Shown one piece after another: positions 22,901 to 34,030 of a stretch of DNA of 64,000 nucleotides. The notes beneath the pieces are model-generated. The model saw only the letters and a list, made by a program, of their open reading frames with translations, searched no databases and was not told the origin of the DNA. Origin of the DNA: Gnetum montanum (taxonomy: Eukaryota; Streptophyta; Gnetopsida; Gnetales; Gnetaceae); NCBI GenBank assembly GCA_015680685.1, contig MNCI01018059.1:682368-746367 (forward strand). The letters run 5' to 3'. Every line of letters begins with the position of its first letter. Position 1 is the stretch's first letter. Position numbers and translations under genes: made by a program.

Positions 22901-25005
22901 TTCATACTCTTGTTGTTGCCAACTTTCTTCTTGTTTCTCTAACTATTCTAATTCTTCTGTGGCTTGCTGCAGATATTTTTTGAGTTATTTTATCCAAAAC
23001 TAGCACAACATAGATGTTTGAACATTAGGAGGAACCTCCTATGTTTCTCTAGAATTTTGAGTTTCTCCTATAAATTCTTCTTCATTTGGGTTTTGAGAAT
23101 CTTAGTATATCCCTATAGATTCTTCAATCATTTGTTTGTGAGCCTCAATTTCATTTTTCTTATTTTTTACCTTTTGTTTATAGGCCCTAAACTTATGTAA
23201 GTCTTCTAGAGGAACTTTTTGCCATTTTTTCTCTAATTGTCGAAGTTGGCTTTTTAGGAGGAAATATGTTGGATCTCGTTCATAGAGATCATCACTGTCA
23301 GATCCTTCATTCATATAAACATGGTACATATAACCTGAAGAATCAGTATCATAATCAATGGTTCTCAGTTCATTATGATAATTTGGGATATTTTTGAATT
23401 CCATTTCACTAGAGTATTGATCTGATGATTCTAGATAAATGTCCCTATTTGAAAAAGATAAGTCAAATTCATATGTTAAGAAGAAATCATCTTCAGTGAG
23501 TTTCATGGATTCAATGAAATTAATCCTTTGTGGATGATTGTCTTTCTTTGGACATTGACTGGAATAATGTTTCCCTAAACAGATAAAACATCTGACTTCT
23601 TTGTTTTTATATGGCCCTTGTTTTCTCTTAAACATTCCTTTAAAAGACTTTTGTGGCCAATTTTTATGTTTTAAACTAGGTTGATATTTCTTTTTCTAGG
23701 TTTTCTTGGGTTTGGAAAACTTTCTTGAAGAACGTTGTACCGGTCTACACTCACATGGCTCATTTTGTAATTTCCTATTTTTAATTAATTGTGAAAAATT
23801 ATCTTCAAGACACATTTGTAAACATAAGTCTCTACCTATTTGCTTTGTTAATGAACCTACTAAATTCTGTGTTTTTTGTTGGACACACAGATCCCTTGTG
23901 ACTTTTTCTAGGACCTAGCGAATGGCACTGAAACTCATCTCTTCAAGGTCTTTTTCTTCATGCTGTAGTTGAGCTCTATAGTAGCTAGCAAACGGTGTTG
24001 GAAGACAACCTAGCAAATGTTCTTTTGCACCTATGTTGTGTATGAGTTTCCCATAATAGTACCATTCTTCCATAATATCAAGGAATGGAGACATGTCCTG
24101 GATTTTGTGTAATCTTGAACTATAAAATAGAGTTCTATAACCACTATCTCTATCATCTTTGTTACCTAAAAATTCCTTAGTAATGGCATTTAAGAAAATA
24201 ACATGAGGATTATTTAACAATTTTTTACATACAGGAGCTTCTATGAAATTCTGCCATCATTTTAACATGCCTTCAAATTTTAACGTGGTGTTGAGTATGG
24301 CATGTTCATATGTTTTCTTTTCTAAGACAATCTATCTAGAGATAAAGCCACTGATTTTATCAATTTCCTTTTGTCTTTCTCTAATGGTTTTATTATCCAT
24401 ACTAAAATATGGTGGTGGTTTTTTTGAAGTTCGCCTCACTTGCATAGTTGTTAAATATTTTGGATCTTGGAATATCATTCCTTGTTTTGTTAATAGCTTT
24501 TTCTCTTCATCATTTAAAGATCCTTCACTTCCTATGTAGAGCGTTTCATTATCTTCCTCATTTTCATTAATTTCTTCTTCTATTTTTCCTTTTTCTGACT
24601 TTGGAATCGTATGTACTGGTCTTCTCCTTTGAGCCCATTGTTTAGATTTCTTTTTTCCTTTAGGAGGAATGACTGGTGGTGAATCTATATAAAGACCTTC
24701 TAGATCTAAAGTTCCTGTTTGTGATTTTTTCTTTTCTCTTGATTTTTCTATCTGTTGCTTAGGAACCCATATCTAATGTAGGTCTTTTACATCTTTTTGT
24801 ACTTCCCTAACCTCTACATATGTCATTAAGTTTTGATCGCTAACATAAGATATCTTATGGCTAGTCCAATTATGAAGCTTAATGATGTCAGAAGGTTGTT
24901 CTATGGAAGTTTTATACTATATCATATGGGCTATTTCTTTTGGTTCTTCTGTGTTCATGTTGATCCGTAAAATTTCATCACATTCTACACATCTAATGTC
25001 ATGAT
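22901..25005 (-). pseudogene. Caulimovirid coat protein region with zinc knuckle (main part)
   Basis: An acidic/basic N-terminal region (about 25005-24250) leads into a conserved coat core (ORF 24220-23915), a basic segment, and a knuckle CFICLGKHYSSQC (about 23608-23570). An acidic C-terminal tail follows (open for 177 codons, 23635-23102). All parts are in one frame with a few stops. The knuckle is CX2CX3HX4C, one residue shorter than the usual CX2CX4HX4C. The remaining N-terminal codons lie beyond the retrotransposon at 34026-34152. The protein would package viral DNA and RNA. Confidence 0.8.
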
Positions 25006-25010
25006 CTACC
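25006..25010. repeat. Target site duplication, left (CTACC)
   Basis: CTACC directly precedes the LTR start TGTACTG at 25011. It is repeated at 34026-34030 after the other LTR end. Confidence 0.95.
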
Positions 25011-26797
25011 TGTACTGTCCAAAATTGTCGGTCTCCAGTTGGAATGAAATAAAAACTTGGAGATCCCTGGACACACACAGAAGACCCTACCTTCACTTGA
25101 GGGTAAGCTAGAATTAACGAAGGAAAAGTACCTTGAGTGGTCTACACGCGGATCAGACAAGGATTTCCCTAAACGTACACCAATATACTATACACTGGGT
25201 TATACGTAAACGGCGTAACTAATGTAAAACAGAGCGTAAACGTACAGAAATGTAAACAATAAGCATGCAATAGTGAACAAAAAACTGTAATAAATCTTAG
25301 CAAAAGAAACATGATAATATTATTGTGAAACTAAAAGTTACAATGCACCGGTCTAACATAGTTGTGAATCTAACACAAGGTGGATGAAGAGCCTTGGTGG
25401 ATGTGCAAGGATGATTGTGTGCTGGTTTAAACTGTAGGCACAGTGTGAAGGCCGTATGTTTAGCGTGCAGGGTTGAGGTCCAGCGTACAGGTTTTTGTTT
25501 CCTCTGCTTTCTTCGTGTCTCTGGTTCTTTTTTTTGGTCTCTAGTTTGCCCAAAATTTCCCCCTCTGATCTAGTGAAAAATTCAGGTTTTTATGAGATCT
25601 TGGGCATTAGATTCGGATCTGGAAGGAGATGAGTGGCTGTAAGGTGAGAAAAATTCGGATCAGGAGACAAGTGGTGCGTTGACTGAGTGAAGGATATGTT
25701 ACAACTGTACAGCATGCTGCATGCCAGCGTACAACATGCCAGTGTATAGGATGTTAGCGTACAGCATGCTAGTGTACAGGATGCCAACATACAACATGCT
25801 AGCGTATAGCATGCTAGCATACAGCATGCCAACGTACACCAAAATGTACCTAGCATACACACATGAAAATGCTTCATTTTAAGGTCAAAACCTAATTTTC
25901 GGGTGCCTATGATGATGCCCAACAGTTGCCCCACCTCCAAGAGTTAATTTTAGGTGAAAATCTTGTTGTTTGGTGCCTGTTTTAGGCTGTTTCTGGTGGT
26001 GTACGCTGGGCTACATGCTAGGCGTGCAGAGTACGTATGCTCAGCGTACAGGTCATGGAACTACATCATTTCAAGGTTAAAACTTGATTTTTAGGTGCTT
26101 GAGAGCTACTGGGAACCTTGGGGAAGGTCCTGGGAGGTCCAGACGCTTATTTCTTGCATGTTTTGACTCATTTTTGGGGCCCAAAATTTGCTGTACGCTG
26201 GCTGCACGCTGGGCGTGTACACTGGGCGTACAGGAATGAAAGACCATCATTTGGAGACCAAAATTTGATTTTCAAGTGCCTGGAAGCTGTTGGGGACCTT
26301 GGGGAAGGTCCTGGGGGGTCTAGATGCTCAATTCTGGCATGTTTTGACTCATTTTTGGGGCCCAAAAGTTGCTGTACGCTGGCTACACGTTGGGTGTACG
26401 GAATGAAAGACCATCATTTGGAGCTCAAAATTTGATTTTCAAGTGCTTGAGAGCTGCTGGGGACCTTAGGAAAGGTCCTGTGGGGTCTAGACCCTCAATT
26501 CTAGCATATTTTGACTCATTTTTGGGGTCCAAAAGTTGCTGTACACTGGGCATGTATAGGCCAGCGTATAGGATGCATACTTTGTGAAAACCAAGTATTT
26601 TGAGCTCAAGATTTGCCAAGTTTGATGCCAGATGTAATTGTAGTCTTCTGTGGGTCCGAGAGAACCATTTCTTGTTGAGTTTGACTCTACTTGAAGCTAT
26701 CTGTGAGGTCCTCAAGCTTCATTCATGCTAGGGAGCATCATGACTTAGCTCGATTCTTATTGGAGAAGTACTAAGCTCATAATTTTGTGGTGTTTCA
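25011..26797 (-). repeat. 3' LTR of the minus-strand gag-protease element
   Basis: It runs TGTACTG...GTGGTGTTTCA on the plus strand (1,787 bp). It contains an exact 15-bp array (25721-25840) and three units of about 170 bp starting near 26063, 26244 and 26411 (each with CATCATTTGGAG and GACTCATTTTTGGGG), and many TACGCTG/CAGCGTA words. The expected TATA position reads CATAAAAA (about 25587), where the sister LTR at 43016 has TATAAAAA. ORFs across the repeats are not genes. Confidence 0.9.
25721..25840. repeat. 15-bp minisatellite in U3
   Basis: Eight units start at 25721, 25736, 25751, 25766, 25781, 25796, 25811 and 25826, with consensus ATGCYAGCGTACARS. The other LTR has the related array at about 32975-33090. 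Confidence 0.9.
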
Positions 26798-26867
26798 TTG
26801 GCCCCTCTTTGTTGATGCTTGGAGGAATCAACTCAAGAAGCATCGACAAAGAAGTACAAAACACCAC
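26788..26867. repeat. Inverted repeat across the PPT/LTR junction (minus-strand element)
   Basis: The LTR end plus PPT (GTGGTGTTTCATTGGCCCCTCTTTGTTGATGCTT, 26788-26821) faces an imperfect inverse copy at about 26838-26867 (CATCGACAAAGAAGTACAAAACACCAC) across a short loop. Confidence 0.8.
26798..26811 (-). promoter_or_regulatory. Polypurine tract of the minus-strand element
   Basis: CAAAGAGGGGCCAA on the minus strand directly precedes the LTR start TGAAACACC. Confidence 0.9.
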
Positions 26868-26869
26868 AA

Positions 26870-28015
26870 GCAACTTAGTAGCATTATCCTTCAACACTCG
26901 GCCAGATGTCATCACACCATGTTCAGTAATACATGAGATTGGGGAAATGAAGTTTGTAGCTGGATAGGGAAATAGAAATTGTGGGGATTGGGAACTGATC
27001 AAGGGATTGTGTATGGTAAAGGAGATGCTCTGGTGTGTATACAGGTCATGCTGATCCTTGTCAATAGCTATTGTTTAGCAGACTTGGAATCAAGATATGA
27101 GATGTGTGTCCTTTGGCGGAACAAGACTCTTATTTAGTGTTTAAGAGGAGTTGTTGGCCACGTGATGGTGGGTTGCGTTCTCTAGAGGAATAGGCCCCTT
27201 ATTTGGTGTTAAAGAGAATCTATTGGTAGAGAGCCAAAGCTACGTAATGAGATGTTACTTGAGCTATTGAGACATGAGTATTTGTTTCCAAGACAACTGC
27301 TTTCCTGCTTGAGGCTTATGGGAAGTGTCAAGGGTCTTGTGATTCATTTTACTCTTTGCTCTTTACTCTTTTCTTTTTCTTTGCTTTTTTTTCTTCTCTT
27401 TTTTTTTTTGTGTTTTGTCTCTCTTTTGTTGTTTCTTTTTTCTTTTTTTTTGTTTCTTCTTTTTTTGTCTCTTTGTTTTTTTTTTGGAAAGAGCTTTCTT
27501 TCAATTTTGCACTCATGCTCATGTGCCATATTGTGTGTTGCAGTTGCTTGAGAGTGTCGTAGTGTGTAACAGTGTGCTCAAAGTTTTGGGGTGTACTGGG
27601 TGTATCTGGGAATTATAACCAGGTAGGAAAGGGAATAAGAGTGTTGCGGAAATGGAGAATGTATTGGAAATAGGGAATGTAATTTTAAATAGATTGATTA
27701 ACTTGGTTGTGTGCATCAGAAACAATGTGGCACCTTGTCACCGTGATGAAGTGTATCCATGTACGAGCACCACTGGGTGTCATCCTGCAAACACAAATCC
27801 AAGAAGACAAGAAAACCACAAGTGAACGAGTTACCGAACATTTCAGATGTGAATGTGAGTAATGCAAATGGAGGCACCATGTAAAGCTTAAGGTAAAAAA
27901 AATGAGCAGCAGCAGTGTTGTCAGAGCTGGTGTGATGAATGATGTAACAGGCATTGATGAAGAAATGTCATGAATTACAGCCGCAGATGAATGTGCCAGA
28001 AATGATCTTGCTAGT
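26870..28015 (-). other. 3' untranslated tail of the minus-strand element
   Basis: Non-coding. It includes a T-rich tract on the plus strand (27365-27490, purine-rich on the element strand). Near 27785 it has the acceptor-like junction (TTTGCAG then GATGACACCCAGTGG on the minus strand) shared with 48720 and 14329. Confidence 0.6.
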
Positions 28016-28460
28016 TTATAGTCTTAGCAGATTGTCATGGGTTAGTTTTACGTCATAACCCGTTGGACGTTGCTAGTTTATCGTCATAGCAAATAGTACG
28101 ATGCTAGTTTATAGTCATGGCGGACTATGAAGAGGCAAGCTAGTTTATAGTCTTAGCGGACTCTAGTGAATAAGTGTGATAGTTTAGTGTCATGTTGGAC
28201 AGAGCTCTATGGTGTCAGTTTACCATCATGATGCCAAGACATTTTGTGGTATCAGTTTTAAGTCATGATGCTAGGACTGCTCTGTGTGGATGCATGCATG
28301 TGCGTCTGTATGATCCTGTAAACAAAAGCTACTAGAGAAAACAATATTAAATGGCAACTACAGAAAACATGAATTGAAATGCACCAATAGATAGAAGATA
28401 ATGTGAAATGGTGGTAGTTTAAGGCCTTTTCAGGTCATGGTTTAGTTTAAGGCCTTTTTA
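28016..28460 (-). repeat. TTAAACTA word array, copy 3
   Basis: On the minus strand, units of about 30-40 bp carry ...GCTAAGACTATAAACTAGC, MTGACRNTAAACTA and GGCCTTAAACTA words. They start immediately after the gag-protease stop. Order and composition match 47880-48510. Confidence 0.85.
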
Positions 28461-31400
28461 GGCCATGAGAGAATGCGTAAGCTAATACAATACAAACTAA
28501 GGTGATGTATGCACAACGAACAAAGGTGAAGAGTGGGCGGAGATCAGACGTGTCTTCGGCTGCAGGGGAGTCTTGATTATGCGGTTGTTTCTTAGTCAGA
28601 CATGGTCTAGGAGGCGTGCTAGTTTGCTCTGGGAGGTTTTTAGTTTTTACCCCTCGTTCAGGCGTTTTAGCTCTAGGTGTTGTGTTTATTGTTGTGGGTG
28701 TTGCTTCAAGAGGCTCCTCTCTCAAGACCTGTGACATTTCTATGTTGTGGTCAGCTTGAAAGGGAGTGTTGTTGCCATGTATAATGACTTGTCCACCTTC
28801 ATATGGAAGGTGGATTTCCTGATGTATTGGTGAGGAAACAGCTCATTTTTGTGCTAGCCAAGGTCTACCAAGAATCATGTTGAAACTGGGCATCTCTTCT
28901 ATGACAGTGAATTCCACGTTGGTGGGGAATTGTTCTCCTACCACAAAGGCTAAGTTGATTGTGCCCTTAACTGTGACACATGATCCATTGAAAGATTTTA
29001 AACACATGGTTTCTATCGGCATGATATCATCCGTCATGCCTAGTTTGTTGATGATAGAGTATAGAACTATGTTTGTTGCCGCACCGTCATCAACATGCAC
29101 TTTGCAAATGGTACATTGCCCGACACGTACACTAATCGATAATGGAGCTATTATGACTCCCCCTCGTTCAGGGTTATGTTTAACTACATCATCACAAAAG
29201 GCTAAGGTGTTTGAACCCAATCCTTATGGTGTGTGTTGTGAAATCGTTGCATGCATGGATTCCATGTTAGTAGGGATGTCCTCTGTAGCAGGAATCGATG
29301 CTAACATTTGCGCTAAGGATTTGCGATGAGCCGATGATGTCATGACCAAATCGTACAAGCTCATGATTGTGTTCTTTTGTTTGAGTGTTTGTTTCACCTG
29401 GGCTAGTGTAGCTACAAATTCTGTGTTGTCTACCATTGTGTTGGTTGCCTTTGTATGGGTTGAGGGCTTGGGCCTAGTTTGTTTGGGATTAGGGGTAGGG
29501 CCCCTAGTGTTTAGTTGTTGTATACTAGGTGTGTCCTTTGTTTTAGCTGTGGGTGTTGTTTGTTATTCATTTTTCCTTTTATGCTGCCATTTGGTATGCT
29601 TATCTGTGTTGTTGGCAAGGTTGACTCTTGAGAGAGGAGAGGTTGAGATGTTTCCTACGGTTGGGCTAAGGGTAAGTGAGGGGCCATCGCATGGTGACAC
29701 TTTTATGACAAATGGGAGTTTAGGAGGTGTTGTTGTTGTTTGACTAGCCTGTTGTGGCACCTTGATAACGAAATGTTTCTTTGTTGTTATCGTTGGTACA
29801 ACATGCCAATTTAATGTCTTAGCGGATGACTGTGGTGGTACTTTGACCACAAAGGGTGTCTTTGGTGCTTGGGATTATGTTGCATTTGGCCAGTTTAACA
29901 TCTTAACGGACATATGAGGTGGTGGTACCTTGACCACAAAGGGTGTCGTCGGTGCTCTAGGTGGAACCTTGGTGATGATGGGAGGTCTCTTGCTCATAGA
30001 GGCAGAGGGGATCGTTGCCTTGCTAGGAGGCACACGGATCACAAAAGGTTGCCGCACAGGTTTAGGCTTACTATCTATGCCAATGGAGTTTATGACATAG
30101 GGGGCATCATCTATGCTCGGTTAATTTAGGGTGTTGATGTTTAGTTGGCCCCGTTCTATCATTGCTTGTAGATCATCCTGTAACACATGACAGTTGTCAG
30201 TATTGTGACTAGACATCTGGTGGTAGTGACAGAATTGATCTAATTTGATGTGTCGTGGGACCGAGGGCTCATTTGGTGCTGCTAAGGTGGGGCTCTTCAG
30301 TAGCTCACAGTACCTGTCGTGTCTTCGATCGGCATTTTTTGCTACTTGTTTGTATTGGATTTGCCTAGTTCTAATGAGTTACTCTAGTAGTTTAGAGAGT
30401 CGCATGGGTAGCAGCATATACTTAGAGCGATCCTTGCGTTGAAAGTTGGGCCTTGGGGTGGCCCTTGTTGTTGCAGGTGGGTTGGTACTGGTGTTTGTTG
30501 TTTTTGTGCTTGCGGCTATAGTTTCCATTGTTATCTTTTGTTTGGCAACATGCTGGTTCTTGTAAGCCACATAGGCGGTGTCATTACTAGTTTGTACAAC
30601 TTGTTCAATGTTCTTGATCTATGTGAACGCTTGGCTCAAAGTTTGAGTGCTTAGGTAGTACAGTTTTGTCTTAATGAAGTCATTCACGGCTCCCTTCAGA
30701 ATCGTAAGCGAATACTTTTCAAGGATGGGCTCATGAAGTTCATTCAGGGTTGCACTCCATCGTTGGATGAACTTTTGCACAGGATCAAGTGGTGTTTGTT
30801 TCACCTGTATTAGAGTATCTAGGGTTGCTTCAGGCTTTAGGTTGTACTTAAACCTCATAACGAACTGATGTAACAGATTCTCAAGAGAGGATATGGAGTT
30901 ACGAGGTAAGGCTCGGTACCAGTCTAAGGCTACACTCGTTAAGGACATAGCAAACACGCGCAAGATTGTGTGGGGCCAAGCTTGAAGCAATAGAGTTTTT
31001 GATCAAAACGTGACTAAGTGAGCATTTGAATCTCCCTTCCCGTTGTATTTGGTCAGCTGTGGAAGTGTGATTCCCTTGGGCAAAGCTAATGGTAGCACTA
31101 AAGAGCTAATTGGATCATCGTGGTAGAAGTCTAGTACTTTAACTTGTTCAGTGTTTGCCATTTTGAGGTGCTTTACCTCTTCAACTAATGCTTGCATCAT
31201 TTGTTTGGCTTCTTCTCACTCTTGAGCAGTAGGCAGATTAGTTGGTTAGGGAGGTTGTTGGGTTGTCATTCCCCCCCCCGGAGCAATGTTCAGAGTTGTG
31301 CTTGTGGGGTGTGGCACGGGGAAGTAAGTGAGTTGTTGAACAAGGGGTATGGTTCCTTGCCTAGCCACAAACTGTGAAGTGACACCCTGGATGTGCAGGG

Positions 31401-31908
31401 CCGATGTAGTGAAAGTGGCCCCATGCGTTTGCACATGCGGTATGTACTGGGTGGAGATGGGTGTGGGTAATCTCTGTTGGGATACCGGTGCTTGTGTGCT
31501 TATTGATACTTGGTGTGGTGCCATCTGTCCCATGTGAGGATGGAGTGATGGGTTCACGTAGGCATGGGGACTGAGGGTGTGGTATGAATCCTCAAGTTCA
31601 GATTGTGCCTTGAGGTCATCTACATCATGTTGGTTTTAGGGCTCCTCAGTGGGTCACCATGTATTTTGGCCCCTTGCTAGAAGGAGTTCAGAGATGAATC
31701 GATGATGAGGCTCAAAAAGGGGGATGATGTCATATACAGAGGGGGCGAATTCATGACCTCCCATGTATATGCGCTCAAAGTTTCATTTTGCCTCTTGTTC
31801 TATGTGATCAATAGGAAGGTTGGCCTGAATCTTCACACAGATGTAGTTATACTGTTCTTGTGTGGGGACTATGAAGGCACGTGCGCTGGAGTTTTGGAAT
31901 GATTCCAT
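28447..31908 (-). pseudogene. gag: Gag-protease of the minus-strand non-autonomous element
   Basis: One frame of about 1,150 codons runs from ATG at 31908 to TAG at 28447, with about 11 in-frame stops and no frameshift. In order it holds: an N-terminal region (YICVKIQANL), a Gln/Pro/Thr-rich linker, the retrotransposon gag core near 30980-30700 (AWPHTILRVFAMSL...ALDWYRALP), a CX2HX4HX4C zinc motif near 30225 (CHYHQMSSHNTDNC), and PPxVVKV/PFVIKV repeats. The protease near 29110 follows (HVDDGAATN), with CLKSFNGSCVTVKG and NMILGRPWL. A C-terminal hydrophobic stretch (ITLVCIVLAYAF) comes just before the stop. Wherever a nonsense codon can be compared with a sense codon in the sister copy, it is a C-to-T or G-to-A change. 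It would make particles and a protease but could not reverse transcribe alone. Confidence 0.9.
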
Positions 31909-32043
31909 GGTGATGTGTGCTTGGGCAAGGTGATCCATGTTGGTGGTAGTCAGTACTTAGACTGGCTTGATGTTCGGTGCAAATTGTGGTGAATTTGGCT
32001 TTGAAATGGATGTGGTTTGTGTGTTTTTGTTGAAAAACACTGT

Positions 32044-32197
32044 AGCGGTACTGTAGCAACGTGAACACTGTAGTAGCGTGAACACTGTAGCAGCGTAAAC
32101 ACTGTAGTAGCGTGAACACTGTAGTAGCATGAACCTTGTAGCAGCGTGAACACTGTAGCAGCATAAACCCTATAGCAACGTGAACACTGCATTTGAA
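32044..32197. repeat. 17-bp minisatellite in the 5' leader
   Basis: Eight exactly phased units start at 32061, 32078, 32095, 32112, 32129, 32146, 32163 and 32180, with consensus GTGAACACTGTAGYAGC. The array starts about 46 bp downstream of the PBS on the element strand and ends before the gag ATG. Confidence 0.92.
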
Positions 32198-32242
32198 TAA
32201 GTAACATGATCAGCATTTCGATTAAACAAAAAACAAGTCAAG

Positions 32243-32259
32243 CCCTCCTTCTAGTGCCA
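32243..32259 (-). promoter_or_regulatory. Primer binding site of the minus-strand element
   Basis: TGGCACTAGAAGGAGGG on the minus strand lies 5 bases (GAAAA) inside the LTR end. The sister at 43597 has TGGCGCTAGAAGGAGGG. It looks like the complement of a tRNA 3' end (…CGCCA), and I could not assign the tRNA. Confidence 0.8.
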
Positions 32260-32264
32260 TTTTC

Positions 32265-34025
32265 TGTACTGTTCGAAATCGTCGGTCTCTGGCTGGAATG
32301 AAACAGAAACCTAGAGATCCCTGGACACACACAGAAGACCCTACCTTTGCTTGAGAGAAAGCTGGAATTAATGAAGACAGAGTATCTTGAGTGGTCCACA
32401 CACGGATCAGACAAGGATTTCCTCGAACGTACACCGATATACTGTATGCTGGGTTATACGTAAATGACATAACTAATGTAAAACAGGGCATAAACGTACA
32501 GGAACGTAAATAATAAGCATGCAATAATGAACAAAAAACTGTAATAAATCTTAGCAAAAGAAACGTGATAATATTATTGTGAAACTGAAAGTTACAATTC
32601 ACTAGTCTAACGCAGTTGTCAATCTGACACAAGGCAGATGAAGAGCCCCAGTGGATGTGCAGGGATGATTGTGTGCTGGTTTAAACTGCAGGCACAACGT
32701 GAAGGCTGTATGCTCAACATGCAGGGTTGAGGTCCAGCGTATAGGTTTTTGTTTCCTCTAGTTTCTCTGTGTCTCTAGTTCTTTTTTTTGGTCTCTAGTT
32801 TGCCCAAAATTTTCCCCTATGATCTAGTGAAAAATTTAGGTTTTTATGAGATCTTGGGCATTAGATTCGGATTTGGAAGGAGATGAGTGGCTGTAAGGTG
32901 AGAAAAATTCGGATCAGGAGACAGGTGGTGCATTGACCGAGTGGAGGATATGTTACAACTATACAGTGTACTGCATGCCAGCATACAAGATGCCAGCATA
33001 TACTATGCCATCGTACAGGATGTCAACATATAGCATGCCAGCGTACAGAATGCCAGCGTACATGTCAGCGTACAACATGCCAGCGTACACCAAAAATGTA
33101 CCCAGCGTACACACATGAAAATGCTTCATTTTAAGGTCAAAACTTGATTTTTAGGTACCTGTGATGATGCCCAATAGTTTCCCCACCTCTGAGAGTTAAT
33201 TTCAAGTGAAAATCTCGTTGTTTGGTGCCTGTTTTGGGCTGTTTCTGGTGGTGTACGCTGGGCGTGCAAAGTACGTATGCTCAGCGTATAGGTCATGGAA
33301 CTGCATCATTTTAAGTTTGAAACTTGATTTTCAAGTGCCTAAGAGCTACTAGGGACCTTCAGAAAGGTCTTGGGGGGTCCAGACGCTCATTTCTTGCTTG
33401 TTTTGACTCATTTTTGGGGCCCAAAAGTTGTTGTACGTTGGCTGCATGTTGGGCGTACAGGAATGAAAGACCATCATTTCGAAACCAAAATTTGATTTTC
33501 AAGTGCCTAAGAGCTACTGGGGACCTTGGGGAAGGTCCTAGGAGGTCCAAATGCTCAATTCTGGCCTATTTTGACTCATTTTTGGGGGCCAAAAGTTGCT
33601 GTATGTTGGCTACACGCTGGGCGTACAAGAATGAAAGACCATCATTTGGAGCCCAAAATTTGATTTTCAAGTGCCTGAGAGCTATTGGGGACTTTACGAA
33701 AGGTCCTAGGGGCTCTAGATGCTCAATTTTAGCATGTTTTGACTCATTTTTGGGGCCCAAAAGTTGCTATACGCTAGGCATGTATAGGCCAGCGTATAGG
33801 ATGCATACTTAGTGAAAACCAAGTATTTTGAGCTCAAGATTTGCCAAGTTTGATGCCAGATGTCATTGTAGTCTTCTGTGGATCCCAAGGAATCATTTCT
33901 TGTTGAGTTCAACTCTAGTTGAAGCAATCTGTGAGGCCCTCAAGCTTCAGTCATGTTGGGGAGCATCATGACTTAGCTCAATTCTTGTTGGAGAAGTACT
34001 AAGCTCAGAATTTTGTGGTGTTTCA
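32265..34025 (-). repeat. 5' LTR of the minus-strand gag-protease element
   Basis: It runs TGTACTG...GTGGTGTTTCA on the plus strand (1,761 bp), with the same internal architecture as 25011-26797. The 15-bp array is at about 32975-33090, and units of about 170 bp start near 33305, 33470 and 33639. Confidence 0.9.
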
Positions 34026-34030
34026 CTACC
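34026..34030. repeat. Target site duplication, right (CTACC)
   Basis: It is identical to 25006-25010 and marks the insertion point in the viral coat ORF. Confidence 0.95.

Larger units (their letters stand above)
25011..34025 (-). mobile_element. Non-autonomous LTR retrotransposon (gag-protease only), 9,015 bp
   Basis: The element is complete. Two LTRs (25011-26797 and 32265-34025) have TG...CA ends. It has a 5-bp TSD (CTACC), a PBS complementary to a tRNA 3' end (32243-32259), a PPT (26798-26811), a leader with a 17-bp array, and a single gag-protease frame (31908-28447). No RT, RNase H or integrase is present, so it would depend on an autonomous relative for mobility. Over about 180 compared LTR bases the two LTRs differ at about 24 positions, nearly all transitions, so the insertion is old. 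It lies inside the coat gene of the caulimovirid. Confidence 0.92.

Noticed and set aside
25590-26715. Repetitive ORFs (Cys/Leu/Ala-rich; GGPR/FDSFLGPK-rich) on both strands
   Set aside because: They come from 15-bp and about 170-bp non-coding tandem repeats in the LTR. Unit lengths are not conserved as codons, and both strands are open.
27252-27618. Phe/Leu-rich ORFs and a Lys-rich ORF on the other strand
   Set aside because: They are a low-complexity T-rich tract, the complement of the conserved purine tract. There is no signal beyond composition.
32044-32197. Short regular repeats resembling a CRISPR array
   Set aside because: The units are contiguous with no unique spacers, in a plant retrotransposon leader.
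33324-33812. 162-codon ORF with three internal repeats
   Set aside because: It is the same U3 tandem repeat in the partner LTR, and 15-bp and 169-bp units explain the protein repeats.
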